A stretch of DNA of 54,728 nucleotides from Bryobacterales bacterium (GCA_016789755.1 JAEUQG010000417.1:1-54728); one strand, 5' to 3'; shown: positions 34,765 to 43,115, numbered from the stretch's first letter. Notes: a model not told the origin generated them from the letters alone. Program-made: numbers and translations.

Positions 34765-35013
34765 TCAGGTCCGATTGATCTTCCGTGCACGCAGGAACGA
34801 GGTGAGACCGAAGTACAACATAATCGCCGAAAAGGACCCGGTCAGCAGCAACCGGAATGTGTCTTGCTCGCCGTAGGCGCGCCACGCCGAAGGGATCGGG
34901 ATGATGCCTAGACAGAGAAAAACAAACCCGATCATCTCGTTCCACAGAACTCGAATCGGCTTTACTACACCCGGCACCACATGGTCCAGAAACTGTTTGA
35001 CTTTGCCCGCCAT
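34765..35013 (-). CDS. Small membrane protein, function unknown
   Basis: 82 residues from the ATG at 35011-35013. It has an amphipathic N-terminus ('MAGKVKQFLDHVVPGVVKPI') and two hydrophobic helices (about 26-43 'MIGFVFLCLGIIPIPSAW' and about 52-72 'LLLTGSFSAIMLYFGLTSFL'), ending in a basic tail. It resembles small conserved membrane proteins of Acidobacteria of no known role; this is recognition by pattern only. The frame could start at 35070, but the internal ATG gives a better membrane topology. No ribosome site is evident. Confidence 0.65.
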   Translation of the reverse strand: MAGKVKQFLDHVVPGVVKPIRVLWNEMIGFVFLCLGIIPIPSAWRAYGEQDTFRLLLTGSFSAIMLYFGLTSFLRARKINRT

Positions 35014-35145
35014 GATTGAGGTCTTACCAATGGTAGCAATACGAACACCGGCGGGTGGAGGTATTCTCACCGCACCCTTGTGCCGATAGAGGAGTTAGGG
35101 GCGAAAGGTGCTATCCTGGGATCGTCCCGAAAGGCGATTTGAACT

Positions 35146-35430
35146 TTGGACGAACGACTTCGAGAGCTAATGCAGGAGCTTGGAAACGCGATCAACGAAT
35201 CGTTATCGGAATCCGATCGCATCGCCGAAGCCATCGGTGAAATCAAACGCTCGGGCTATGATGTATTCCTCGTGCTGGAAGCCACTATCGGCTTCAACAA
35301 GCGCGAAGACGAGGAAGAAGAGGCGCAAGTGATTGAAACGGCATTTGATGCTTCCACTCGCATCAAATGGACCAATCAGGACCACAAGTTCCTGAAGGCC
35401 TTGAAAATCTCGACCGACGAGGAACGCTAG
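35146..35430 (+). CDS. Small acidic protein, function unknown
   Basis: 94 residues. The start is TTG at 35146, supported by GAAAGGCG about 9 nt upstream; an in-frame ATG at 35170 is the alternative. The protein is hydrophilic and mostly helical ('RLRELMQELGNAINESLSES'), with an acidic patch 'KREDEEEEAQ' and the C-terminal 'IKWTNQDHKFLKALKIST'. No domain is recognised and no signal or membrane segment is seen. It converges on the glycosyltransferase gene with a 6-bp gap. Confidence 0.7.
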   Translation: MDERLRELMQELGNAINESLSESDRIAEAIGEIKRSGYDVFLVLEATIGFNKREDEEEEAQVIETAFDASTRIKWTNQDHKFLKALKISTDEER

Positions 35431-35436
35431 AAAGCT

Positions 35437-36456
35437 TCACCGTCCGGCGAAGCTCTTTCCCAGCAACTCCTCGTAGACGGCCCATGTCTTTTCCGCCGCC
35501 ATGCCCCAGGAGTTGGCTTTCGCCTTCTCCAACCCCGCCGCCACCAGACGCTTCCGCAACCCTTCGTCACTCGCCAGATCCTGCATCGCCGCGCTGATCT
35601 CCTCGGTCCTCCGGGGATCCACCAGAACCGCTGCCCCTTCGGCGACCTCCCGCAGCGCCGATCCGTTCGATGTCAAGGCCGGCAGCCCATAAGCCATCGC
35701 CTCCAGCAAGGGGATTCCGAACCCTTCGTCCAACGACGGGAACGCCAGCATCCTGGAAGTCCGGTATAGCTCCGCCAGCCGGTCATCGTCCACGTAGCCG
35801 GTCAGTTCGATTCTCTGCCGCGCCGGGCTCGATTCAATCCGCTTAAGAATGGCTTCCGCTCCGTAGCCTGCCGAGCCCGCCAGAATCAACCGCCATGGAG
35901 ACGGCATTGTCTCGAATGCCTCAACCAGCCGCACAATATTCTTGCGTGCTTGCACCGCTCCCACATGAAGCACCACTGGACGCCGGCCCGCATCGCCGAA
36001 GAGGCTTCTTGGACAATGTACCCCATGCCACACCACCCGCAGCTTACTTTCCGGAACGTGCAACAGATCCCGGACCTGAGTGGCGGTGAACGCCGACACG
36101 CAGATGATGCGGTCGGCACGTTCCGCCGCCTCCCGCGCCTGCCGGCTGAACCGCGTCCGGAATTCGGCCGACGAATACTCACCTGTCAGCACGAACAGAT
36201 CGTGAAAGGTCACCACCGAACGCCCCTGACCCACCTCCGGAAGGCGTTGGTTCAGACCGTGGAACAGCGCGCATCGCGGAACGCGGGATTCGAAGAGCAA
36301 CCGTCGCCGGCAGTTGGCAGGCATTGGTTCCTGCCACGACCGCAGATAGCGTTGCGTCCGGTAACACCACAGGAAGCGCTGCCCCGGATGTGCCGCGGCG
36401 ATCGCGCGGATCACCTCGCGGCTATACACGCCGACTCCGCTGAGGTTGGCCCCCAA
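35437..36456 (-). CDS. Glycosyltransferase family 4 (GT-B) protein
   Basis: 339 residues from the first conventional start, TTG at 36454-36456. It shows the GT-B/GT4 layout: an N-terminal Rossmann half, a central hinge with 'LHVGAVQARKNIVRLVEAFE', then 'RIELTGYVDDDRLAELYRTS' and the donor-site signature 'PSLDEGFGIPLLEAMAYGLP'. The expected first beta strand is missing from this start. Immediately upstream, in frame, the sequence reads 'PIAIDATYSLGANLSGVGVY', the normal family N-terminus, inside the 3' end of the REC-GGDEF gene. An ATT at 36496-36498 with AAGGA 5 nt before it could be the true start, giving a 41-nt overlap. Likely role: transfer of a sugar in polysaccharide or lipid glycan synthesis at the cytoplasmic face. 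Confidence 0.88.
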   Translation of the reverse strand: MGANLSGVGVYSREVIRAIAAAHPGQRFLWCYRTQRYLRSWQEPMPANCRRRLLFESRVPRCALFHGLNQRLPEVGQGRSVVTFHDLFVLTGEYSSAEFRTRFSRQAREAAERADRIICVSAFTATQVRDLLHVPESKLRVVWHGVHCPRSLFGDAGRRPVVLHVGAVQARKNIVRLVEAFETMPSPWRLILAGSAGYGAEAILKRIESSPARQRIELTGYVDDDRLAELYRTSRMLAFPSLDEGFGIPLLEAMAYGLPALTSNGSALREVAEGAAVLVDPRRTEEISAAMQDLASDEGLRKRLVAAGLEKAKANSWGMAAEKTWAVYEELLGKSFAGR

Positions 36457-36457
36457 G

Positions 36458-37423
36458 CTATACGTCGCGTCGATCGCTATAGGTGTACTCGGAGAAATAG
36501 GATTCCTTCGACCCGGCTTTTGCTGGAATCCCCATATTTTCGCACAAGCCTTGCTGCGCCGACTCCAGCAACTCGCTTACCGAAGAGATCTCTCCATCGC
36601 TCCCCGCCACGCCCAGCCGCAGTGTCAAGAGGCTGCGGCTCGGAGCCGAAGCGTAGCTCTGAAACCGTCTCCGCAGCGTTGCCGTAATCTGCCCGAGGTC
36701 TTTCCCTGCTGCCGCTACCAGCAGGGCGAACCGGTCCCCGCCGATATGCGCCAGACAACCCGTGCTTCCCACACAGGTACGCAAGACGTCTGCCGTTTCA
36801 ATTAGCGCGAGTTGCCTCTCATCCTTCCCATAGGTCATGGAGAGTTGCGTCAACCCCTCTACCTCCATCGCCACGCACGCCGCCGGCTGCCGTAACCGGC
36901 GGGCCGTTGCCAAATCTCTTCCGGCGAGCACTTCAAAACCGCTTCGATTGGCAAGGCCCGTCAGTTCGTCTCTCCACGCAGCCGCCCGCAATTGACGGAC
37001 GGTCTTGTTGCGCTCCACAGCCAGCCGCAAGGCCCGCGCGAGCGGTACGCTGTCCAACTCGCTCTTGGCCAGATAATCCTGCGCCCCTGCACGCACCATG
37101 CTTAATGCCAGGTCTTGGTCGTCCAGTTCGGCCAAGATCAGCACCGGCACGGCAGGGGCGCTCGTTTGCACCCGCAGGAGGGAACGAAGTCCTACGCTAT
37201 CGGGCAGGTCCGGATTGAGAAGGATGGCATCGAATTGGCTTGCCCCATCCCCTGCGAGCAACGCCAGAGCGTCCGCCAACCGGTCAATGGGAAAAATCTC
37301 GATCCCATGCATCCACCCGCCGCCGAACCGGTTATCTCCAAAATCCGCCAGCAAATCCCGCACCCAATGCGAGTCTTCTGTCTTCCCGTCGATCAGCAGT
37401 ACTTGGAGGTTCCGGTCAGGCAT
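36458..37423 (-). CDS. Degenerate receiver-GGDEF protein
   Basis: 321 residues from the ATG at 37421-37423, with AAGGAC 12 nt upstream; a TTG at 37468 is possible. Residues 5-130 are a response-regulator receiver fold ('LQVLLIDGKTED', 'PVLILAELDDQDLA', and the conserved lysine in 'AQDYLAKS'). The phosphoacceptor position reads Asn ('DAILLNPDLPDS', N70) instead of Asp. Residues 150-310 are a diguanylate cyclase fold ('RDELTGLANRSGFE'), but the active-site loop is GGDRF (228-232), lacking the catalytic Glu. Both halves therefore look signalling-inactive and more suited to binding. It overlaps or abuts the glycosyltransferase gene and follows the sigma-54 activator gene by 58 bp, suggesting one regulated unit. 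Confidence 0.88.
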   Translation of the reverse strand: MPDRNLQVLLIDGKTEDSHWVRDLLADFGDNRFGGGWMHGIEIFPIDRLADALALLAGDGASQFDAILLNPDLPDSVGLRSLLRVQTSAPAVPVLILAELDDQDLALSMVRAGAQDYLAKSELDSVPLARALRLAVERNKTVRQLRAAAWRDELTGLANRSGFEVLAGRDLATARRLRQPAACVAMEVEGLTQLSMTYGKDERQLALIETADVLRTCVGSTGCLAHIGGDRFALLVAAAGKDLGQITATLRRRFQSYASAPSRSLLTLRLGVAGSDGEISSVSELLESAQQGLCENMGIPAKAGSKESYFSEYTYSDRRDV

Positions 37424-37481
37424 GTCCCAATTGCGTCCTTCGCTAATTGGTGCGCTGGCCGTAGGCAAATTCTCATGGCGA

Positions 37482-38513
37482 TTAGCACGCCATCTGGTAT
37501 TCCTTCAGCTTCCGGTAAAGCGTTGTCCGTCCAATGCCGAGCAAGGTCGCGGCCACTCCCCGGTCGCCGCGTGTGTACTCCAGCGCCTGCCGGATCGCAC
37601 GTTTCTCCAGTTCCACCAGCGGCAGCACCGGTGAATCCCCGTAGGGAATACTCGTTGTAATCGGCTGAATTTTCTCCGCAGGCTGCGGAACAGCGGCTGT
37701 CAACGCATGGAAGCCGCCCACTACAGCAGCCGCCGACTGATAGCGCTTGCTCAACAGATGGTTCTGCACGCTCGACGGCAGGTCAGAAACCGTCAACAGC
37801 GGCCCTGTGTGTACTGCCACCATGTTCTGGATGCAGTTCTCCAGCTCCCGCACATTCCCCGGCCAGTCGTAGGACACCAAGGCATCCATCGCCTCTTGCG
37901 TCATGCGGTGGCTGCCCCCGTAGAGCCGCATGAAGTGATCGATGAGAGGCGCAATATCTTCCCGCCGCTCCCGCAATGGGGCGATCTTCAGATTCACGAC
38001 GTTCAGCCGGTAATAGAGATCCCGCCGAAACGTGCCGCGGTCCACTTCCTTGGCCAAGTCGCGATTCGTCGCCGCCACCACCCGGAAGTCCGAGCGCTTC
38101 GGCACGAGCGAACCGACCGGCCGGAACTCCTTTTCCTGCAACACGCGAAGCAACTTCGCCTGCATGTCGAGCGGCAGCTCCCCGATTTCATCGAAGAACG
38201 CCGTGCCCCCGTTCGCTGCTTCGATCAGCCCGGTCTTCATCCCAACCGCTCCGGTGAAAGCGCCCTTCACGTGACCGAACAGTTCGCTTTCCATGATGGT
38301 GCCAACCAGCGCAGAACAATCGATGGTGACGAATGGACCTTGGGGATTGGTTTGGTGAATGGTGCGCGCAACTACTTCCTTTCCCGTTCCCGTCTCACCT
38401 AATACGAGGACTGGCCACCGGCTTGAGCCCATCTTTTCTATCAGCCGCGTCAATTGGCGTGTCCGGGCGGATTCGCCGACTAACACCGGCTGTCTGTCTG
38501 CTCTCAGGAACAT
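37482..38513 (-). CDS. Orphan sigma-54-dependent transcriptional activator
   Basis: 343 residues; the ATG at 38511-38513 has GGAAGGACC about 5 nt upstream. A bacterial enhancer-binding protein without any N-terminal sensor: the AAA+ domain starts at once. Walker A 'GETGTGKE' (39-46), the sigma-54 contact loop 'GAFTGA' (84-89), Walker B 'GGTAFFDEIGELPLDMQAK' (about 102-120), and 'DWPGNVRELENCIQNM'. A linker is followed by a Fis-type HTH at the C-terminus ('GVAATLLGIGRTTLYRKL'). It opens RpoN promoters by ATP hydrolysis. Missing a receiver, it may be controlled in trans, possibly by the receiver-like protein encoded next to it; that is inference. No RpoN promoter (TGGC-N8-TTGC) was recognised nearby. 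Confidence 0.95.
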   Translation of the reverse strand: MFLRADRQPVLVGESARTRQLTRLIEKMGSSRWPVLVLGETGTGKEVVARTIHQTNPQGPFVTIDCSALVGTIMESELFGHVKGAFTGAVGMKTGLIEAANGGTAFFDEIGELPLDMQAKLLRVLQEKEFRPVGSLVPKRSDFRVVAATNRDLAKEVDRGTFRRDLYYRLNVVNLKIAPLRERREDIAPLIDHFMRLYGGSHRMTQEAMDALVSYDWPGNVRELENCIQNMVAVHTGPLLTVSDLPSSVQNHLLSKRYQSAAAVVGGFHALTAAVPQPAEKIQPITTSIPYGDSPVLPLVELEKRAIRQALEYTRGDRGVAATLLGIGRTTLYRKLKEYQMAC

Positions 38514-38632
38514 GAAAAGGTCCTTCCCACCAGAAAAAGCTGCGTACACGAACCGTGACGCAGAATCGTAGCGACAGCTCGCATTGCTCAGCCTGCGGCT
38601 GTTCTTGTATGTAGTGCTGCAACCGAAGAATT

Positions 38633-38661
38633 AATCTAACCCGGAGTTCATAGTACGGCAA
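38633..38661 (-). promoter_or_regulatory. Candidate sigma-70 promoter for the sigma-54 activator gene
   Basis: On the minus strand, TTGCCG (38656-38661), a 17-bp spacer and TAGATT (38633-38638). The leader would be about 113 nt. It lies in the 280-bp gap between the 51-residue gene and the activator, which holds no other feature. Confidence 0.45.
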
Positions 38662-38793
38662 TACCACTTCATGGAATCTCTCACGACTCTTATGCGGTGG
38701 TGGGGGATACCCGCATTGGAGGGAGGCGCAGAGCGCGAGTCCCACAGGGGAGGTAAACAGCTTATAAATCTTATGCTTGCCTAAATTCCGACC

Positions 38794-38949
38794 CTATTCG
38801 TCGGGGTTCACCGGTTTCTTGTGCTTCGGCTTTTTCCGGTCAGCCTTAGACTGAAAAACCTTCTCTGCGGGCACAACGCCGATCACATTGCGGGCAATGC
38901 GGCGAACCTTCTTCCCGCTATCCGGCGCCTTGGGTGTTCGCTTAGCCAT
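38794..38949 (-). CDS. 51-residue basic protein, function unknown
   Basis: ATG at 38947-38949, TAG at 38794-38796. The product begins 'MAKRTPKAPDSGKKVRRIAR', continues 'NVIGVVPAEKVFQSKADRKK' and ends 'PKHKKPVNPDE'. It is very rich in Lys and Arg, without a hydrophobic core, so an RNA- or DNA-binding or intrinsically disordered protein is likely. The codons follow the window's high-GC third-position usage. It starts 16 bp after the mutL stop on the same strand, with AGGA about 12 nt upstream. No family is recognised. Confidence 0.65.
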   Translation of the reverse strand: MAKRTPKAPDSGKKVRRIARNVIGVVPAEKVFQSKADRKKPKHKKPVNPDE

Positions 38950-38965
38950 TGGGGTGCATCCTATG

Positions 38966-40879
38966 CTAGATCCGATGGAATCCCTTTAGAATATCTCGAA
39001 TGCCATAGCGCAGGGCCACAGGCCGTCCGTGGGGACAGCTCATAGGATACTCGGTAGACGCCAGCTCTCGCAGAAGATAATCGATTTTATCAGCGTCCAG
39101 CTTCATGTTGATCTTGATCGCCGCTCGGCAGGCTATGGAGGCCGCCATACCACGCCGGAAATCCTCGATCGAAGCCTTTCTCAACTCTCCCTCGGCGATC
39201 TCCAAAATATCCCCCAGAATCCGCTCCGCTTCTCCGGCCGGAACGGCCGCCGGTACGGTCTGCACGGCTACTGATCTCCCGCCGTACGGTTCGGTCTCAA
39301 ACCCCGCCAGCAGCAACTCCTCACGAATCCGCTCGTACTCGATCCACTGCGAGGGAGTCAGTTCCAAGATCAGCGGCAACAGCAACTGCTGGCGCTCCAC
39401 CCGCCCGCTGGCCCAATCGCGCAACACTTTTTCGAACAGAATCCGTTCATGCGCTACATGTTGGTCAATGATCCACAAACCGTCCCTGCTCGCGGCGATA
39501 ATGAACGACTCCTGCAATTGCCCCAGCGGCCGCAAATCCGCCAACGCCTCCATGCTCGGCGGCGCATCCAGCATAGCCTCGCGTGGAAATGCTCCGTGTG
39601 TGTCCGGCACCTTCAGGCGCACCGGAGCGGAGTGCTCCAACGCGATCCCCGGGCCGCTGAAATCGAGCCGCGGCGGCACGCTCTGCGAAGGATGCAGCGT
39701 AAACTCCGGCAAGGCCGATGCCTGCTCCGGAGTCAGCGGCGGAGCAAACGCCGCTTCCGCCGTCCCAAACGAGACGCTCTCCATGCGCGAGGAAAATTCC
39801 GAGAACGGCAGATCCACCCCCTGCTGCGGAGTTTCCCGTACCGGCAGGCTCGACACCGGCCTGCTCCGTGTCAGGGCATCCCGGATGGCATCGCGGACAA
39901 AGTCGTGTAGAAAGCTCCCCCGCTGAAACCGCACTTCCGTTTTCGATGGATGCACATTCACATCCACCTCCGTCACGTCGCAATCTACAAACACCAGCGC
40001 AAACGGGAACGCGCCCGGCGGAATCAGGTTGTGATAGGCCGCCGTCAGGGCATGCAACAAAAGCTTGTCCCGAATCAGCCGCCGGTTGACGAAGAGGAAG
40101 ATGGAGTTCCGGTTCGACTTCTGCACCTGCGGACGGGATACGAACCCACTCACCGCATATCCCACCGCCGCCCCGTCCTCCACAGGGATCTCCCGCCTCA
40201 CCTCACCCATTTCGATCAGATCCTCCAAGAGTTTGCCACCGAAGACCTGGTACACCCGCTCGCGCTGCGTCCCCACTGGAGTTACCCGCAACAGATCCGC
40301 GCCTTCGTGCGTCAGCGAGAAGCTTTTGTCCGGATGCGCCAGGCTGTAATGCGTCACCAGAGAGGCAACATGAGCCAGTTCGGTCTGCTCGGATCGCAGA
40401 AACTTCCGGCGCGCGGGCACGTTAAAAAACAGGTCCCGTACCGCGATCGTGGTCCCTGGCGCGAGCCCTGATTCGTCGCAGCGGATGATCTTGCCCCCGT
40501 TGATTTCCACAATGCTGCCCACCTGCTCTTCGGCCGACCGCGTCTCCAAGGTCAGCCGCGACACAGACGCAATCGATGGCAACGCCTCACCGCGAAACCC
40601 CAGCGTTCCGATGGAGAAAAGATCCACCGCCTTGCGAATCTTGCTGGTGGCGTGCCGCTCAAAGGCCAGCAGAGCATCGTCGCGCAGCATCCCGCTGCCG
40701 TTGTCGGCGATGCGGATCAGCCGCCTCCCCCCCGCTTCGATGTCGATCCGGAGTTCCGAAGCGCCAGCGTCAAGCGAGTTCTCGAGCAGTTCCTTCACCA
40801 CTGAAGCTGGCCGCTCGACAACTTCGCCGGCCGCGATCTTGTTCGCCAAATCGTCGGGAAGAACTTGAATACGGCCCAT
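38966..40879 (-). CDS. mutL: DNA mismatch repair protein MutL
   Basis: 637 residues from the ATG at 40877-40879; the frame runs to 41398, but that only mirrors the divergent DUF1501 gene. N-terminal GHKL ATPase: 'ELLENSLDAGA', 'IADNGSGM', 'GTLGFRGEALPSI', then the transducer domain ('VNVHPSKTEVRF'). A variable linker (about 330-450) precedes the C-terminal dimerisation domain, which keeps the metal-binding endonuclease motif as 'DQHVAHERILFE' (472-483; Ala replaced by Val in DQHA-x2-E-x4-E), plus 'SIACRAAIKIN' and 'CPHGRP' (from 615). So this MutL probably nicks DNA itself, as in bacteria lacking MutH. mutS is not in the window. Confidence 0.97.
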   Translation of the reverse strand: MGRIQVLPDDLANKIAAGEVVERPASVVKELLENSLDAGASELRIDIEAGGRRLIRIADNGSGMLRDDALLAFERHATSKIRKAVDLFSIGTLGFRGEALPSIASVSRLTLETRSAEEQVGSIVEINGGKIIRCDESGLAPGTTIAVRDLFFNVPARRKFLRSEQTELAHVASLVTHYSLAHPDKSFSLTHEGADLLRVTPVGTQRERVYQVFGGKLLEDLIEMGEVRREIPVEDGAAVGYAVSGFVSRPQVQKSNRNSIFLFVNRRLIRDKLLLHALTAAYHNLIPPGAFPFALVFVDCDVTEVDVNVHPSKTEVRFQRGSFLHDFVRDAIRDALTRSRPVSSLPVRETPQQGVDLPFSEFSSRMESVSFGTAEAAFAPPLTPEQASALPEFTLHPSQSVPPRLDFSGPGIALEHSAPVRLKVPDTHGAFPREAMLDAPPSMEALADLRPLGQLQESFIIAASRDGLWIIDQHVAHERILFEKVLRDWASGRVERQQLLLPLILELTPSQWIEYERIREELLLAGFETEPYGGRSVAVQTVPAAVPAGEAERILGDILEIAEGELRKASIEDFRRGMAASIACRAAIKINMKLDADKIDYLLRELASTEYPMSCPHGRPVALRYGIRDILKGFHRI

Positions 40880-40957
40880 TCCGCTTATTGTAGCGGCCTT
40901 CGGGGTCCCTCCATCCCGGTCCGAAATCCGTGATATGTTGTCTGTGGGCAGACTCCA

Positions 40958-42367
40958 ATGAACAGCACTATACGTGTCTCTCGCCGCCAAATGCTCTTCG
41001 GCTCGTACCTGGGCTTGGGTGGAATCGCCTTGGCCGGCATGTCCTCGGAAAACCCGCTCCTGCCGCGCCCCGCCCACAAGCCCGTCAAAGCCAAACGCGT
41101 CATCTTCCTCTTCATGGAAGGTGGCGTCAGCCAGATGGATCTGTTCGAGCACAAGCCCGCGCTGGTCAAACTCGCGGGTCAGCGCATGCCCCAGGCCTCG
41201 GGCACCACGGGCGAAATCGCAACGTTTTCGGCAGCACCCAACCGCATTATTCCCCCCGTCGCACCCCTGCGCCCTCACGGTCAATCCGGCCGCTACGTTA
41301 CCGACCTCATGCCCGCCCTGGCAGGCGTGGTTGATGATCTCGCCTTTATCCACGGGGTCAAAGTCGACAACAACAACCACGGCCCGGCCGTATATCATTC
41401 CCTCACTGGCAATCAGTTCCCGGGCAGCGCGTCCATTGGCGCCTGGGTCACCTACGGTCTGGGCTCAGAGAATCAGGATCTGCCAGGCTTCATCGTCCTG
41501 GGCGACAAGCGCGGCGCCACTATCGGCGGCGCCGGTGTGTGGGGTAATGGATTTCTCCCGGCCGCCTACCAGGGCACGTTGTTCCGCAACGGTTCGGCTC
41601 CCATCGTCGATCTTCACCGCCCCTCCGCCCTCTCCGCCGCCGAACAACGCAAGGAACTCGACCTCCTGCAATGGATGAATCAGAACCACCGCAGCAGCCG
41701 CTCCAACGCGAGCGAACTCGATGCCCGCATCGCGTCCTACGAACTCGCCTTCCGCATGCAGTCGAAGGCCCCGGAACTCGTAGACCTGGGTCAGGAGTCC
41801 GCAGCCACCCAAAAACTCTACGGGCTCGATGACCCGGTCTCGGAGCCGTTTGGACGCCAGTGCCTCATGGCCCGCCGCATGGTGGAACGAGGAGTCCGCT
41901 ATGTCCTCTGCCTCCACGGCGCAGGTGGCGACCGCTGGGATGACCATGGCGACGTCAAAGGCCGCATCCCGAAGCACTGCAAGGAAGTCGACAAGCCAGT
42001 TGCCGGACTTATCAGCGATCTGAAATCGCGCGGACTACTCGACGAAACACTGGTTGTTTGGGCCTCCGAAATGGGTCGCACTCCCTTTGACAACAACCTC
42101 GTCACGGATAAGCCCGGCCGCGACCATAACCAGTACGGGCTCGTCATCTGGATGGCCGGAGGCAATGTCAAGGCAGGGGCCACTTACGGTGAAACCGACG
42201 ACTTCTCCGTTCGTGCCGCCGGCTCACCGATTCCGTTACGCGATGTGCACGCCACGCTGCTCGAGCTGCTCGGCCTCGATCAGAATCGCCTTACCTATCT
42301 GCACGCTGGACGCTATAAGAAGCTGACGGATATTGGTGGCACTGTCATCAAGAACGTAATCGCCTAG
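40958..42367 (+). CDS. DUF1501 family exported protein
   Basis: 469 residues. A Tat signal with twin arginine ('VSRRQMLFGSYLGLGGIALAG') opens the protein. The body has the DUF1501 landmarks: 'RVIFLFMEGGVSQMDLFEHKP', 'RPHGQSGRYVTDLMPAL', 'DDLAFIHGVKVDNNNHGPA', 'VLCLHGAGGDRWDDHGDV' and 'LVVWASEMGRTPF' followed by 'GRDHNQYGLVIWMAGG'. The fold is alkaline-phosphatase/sulfatase-like, but the natural substrate is not known. In Planctomycetes and Acidobacteria these genes usually follow a DUF1549/DUF1553 partner; none is present. It diverges from mutL with a 78-bp gap and overlaps the converging transglycosylase gene at the stop codons (42364-42367). Confidence 0.93.
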   Translation: MNSTIRVSRRQMLFGSYLGLGGIALAGMSSENPLLPRPAHKPVKAKRVIFLFMEGGVSQMDLFEHKPALVKLAGQRMPQASGTTGEIATFSAAPNRIIPPVAPLRPHGQSGRYVTDLMPALAGVVDDLAFIHGVKVDNNNHGPAVYHSLTGNQFPGSASIGAWVTYGLGSENQDLPGFIVLGDKRGATIGGAGVWGNGFLPAAYQGTLFRNGSAPIVDLHRPSALSAAEQRKELDLLQWMNQNHRSSRSNASELDARIASYELAFRMQSKAPELVDLGQESAATQKLYGLDDPVSEPFGRQCLMARRMVERGVRYVLCLHGAGGDRWDDHGDVKGRIPKHCKEVDKPVAGLISDLKSRGLLDETLVVWASEMGRTPFDNNLVTDKPGRDHNQYGLVIWMAGGNVKAGATYGETDDFSVRAAGSPIPLRDVHATLLELLGLDQNRLTYLHAGRYKKLTDIGGTVIKNVIA

Positions 42368-43041
42368 AACGCGAACTTGTTCATGATGTTCAGAATGTAG
42401 GCGCGCGTCTCGTCAATCGCCGGTACACCGCCCGCCTTATCCACCGCCCCCGGACCGGCATTGTATGCCGCCAGCGCCAGTTCCACTTTGCCCTGATACC
42501 TGTCCAACAGCCGTTTCAAGTAGCGCGTTCCTCCATTGATGTTCTGCCGCGCGTCGAACGGGTCCTGAACCCCCAGTTCCGCCGCAGTCGCCGGCATCAA
42601 TTGCATCAACCCTTGCGCCCCCTTCGGCGAAACCGCACACGGACGGAATGCGCTCTCCCGCTCAATCACTGCTCGCACCAACTCTTCCTTGATCTGCTCC
42701 CGCCCGGCTGCCTCCTTGATCAGTGGTGTTACCTCTTCTTGGCGCATGGGATCGCAGTCCTGCGCCGCAGGAGCAATAGGCATAGACGCGGCGGCCATGT
42801 TCACGTTCGCAGGTGCGCCTGCCGATGGAGCGGCCCACGGCGTCGTGAACCACGCCCCAGGCTCGGGTAGCGTCGCCTGCGGCACCGCACCCATCACTTG
42901 CCGCCTGACAGATGCCTTTTGGCGATCAATCGAAGACTCCTGACTGCGCAAAATTTGCGCAGGCGTCGCCTTCCGATTGCCCACCACCATTGTCTGCGCA
43001 TTCACCAACAGGGCAAAATGCGCCAAAACATAAAGTCCCAC
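42364..43041 (-). CDS. Lytic transglycosylase (SLT domain), exported
   Basis: 225 residues from GTG at 43039-43041, chosen because TAGGAA lies 6 nt upstream and the next residues form a signal-like segment ('GLYVLAHFALLVNAQ'); the frame is open to 43146. A Pro/Ala-rich linker leads to the Slt-type goose-lysozyme domain (about 105-225): 'VIERESAFRPCAVSPKGAQG' with the catalytic Glu in 'ES' (E129), 'LMQLMPATAAELG', 'NINGGTRYLKRLLDRY' and 'ALAAYNAGPGAV'. It cleaves peptidoglycan between MurNAc and GlcNAc, forming anhydroMurNAc. It is the last gene of a divergent pair with the PilZ gene. Confidence 0.92.
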   Translation of the reverse strand: MGLYVLAHFALLVNAQTMVVGNRKATPAQILRSQESSIDRQKASVRRQVMGAVPQATLPEPGAWFTTPWAAPSAGAPANVNMAAASMPIAPAAQDCDPMRQEEVTPLIKEAAGREQIKEELVRAVIERESAFRPCAVSPKGAQGLMQLMPATAAELGVQDPFDARQNINGGTRYLKRLLDRYQGKVELALAAYNAGPGAVDKAGGVPAIDETRAYILNIMNKFAF

Positions 43042-43102
43042 TTCTGTTCCTATCGGCACATCCTGCCTGGTACTTGAGCCCTCATCGTCCCCTGTAATGG
43101 CG

Positions 43103-43115
43103 GATTCTAAGAATC
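43103..43115. promoter_or_regulatory. 13-bp palindrome in a divergent gap
   Basis: GATTCT-A-AGAATC is a perfect inverted repeat between the transglycosylase (leftward) and PilZ (rightward) genes, 62 bp and 79 bp from their starts. Position and symmetry suit a dimeric regulator. No regulator is identified. Confidence 0.35.

Noticed and set aside
34550..34945. 131-codon minus-strand frame near the small membrane protein gene
   Set aside because: It overlaps the better-supported membrane protein gene in another frame and has no domain or ribosome site.
35433..35454. Bidirectional terminator between the 94-residue and glycosyltransferase genes
   Set aside because: Only a 6-bp stem (AGCTTC/GAAGCT) with short T-runs; too weak to call.
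40880..41398. N-terminal extension of mutL by 173 codons
   Set aside because: It mirrors the DUF1501 gene on the other strand; the canonical MutL start 'MGRIQVLPDDLANKIAAGEV' is at 40879.
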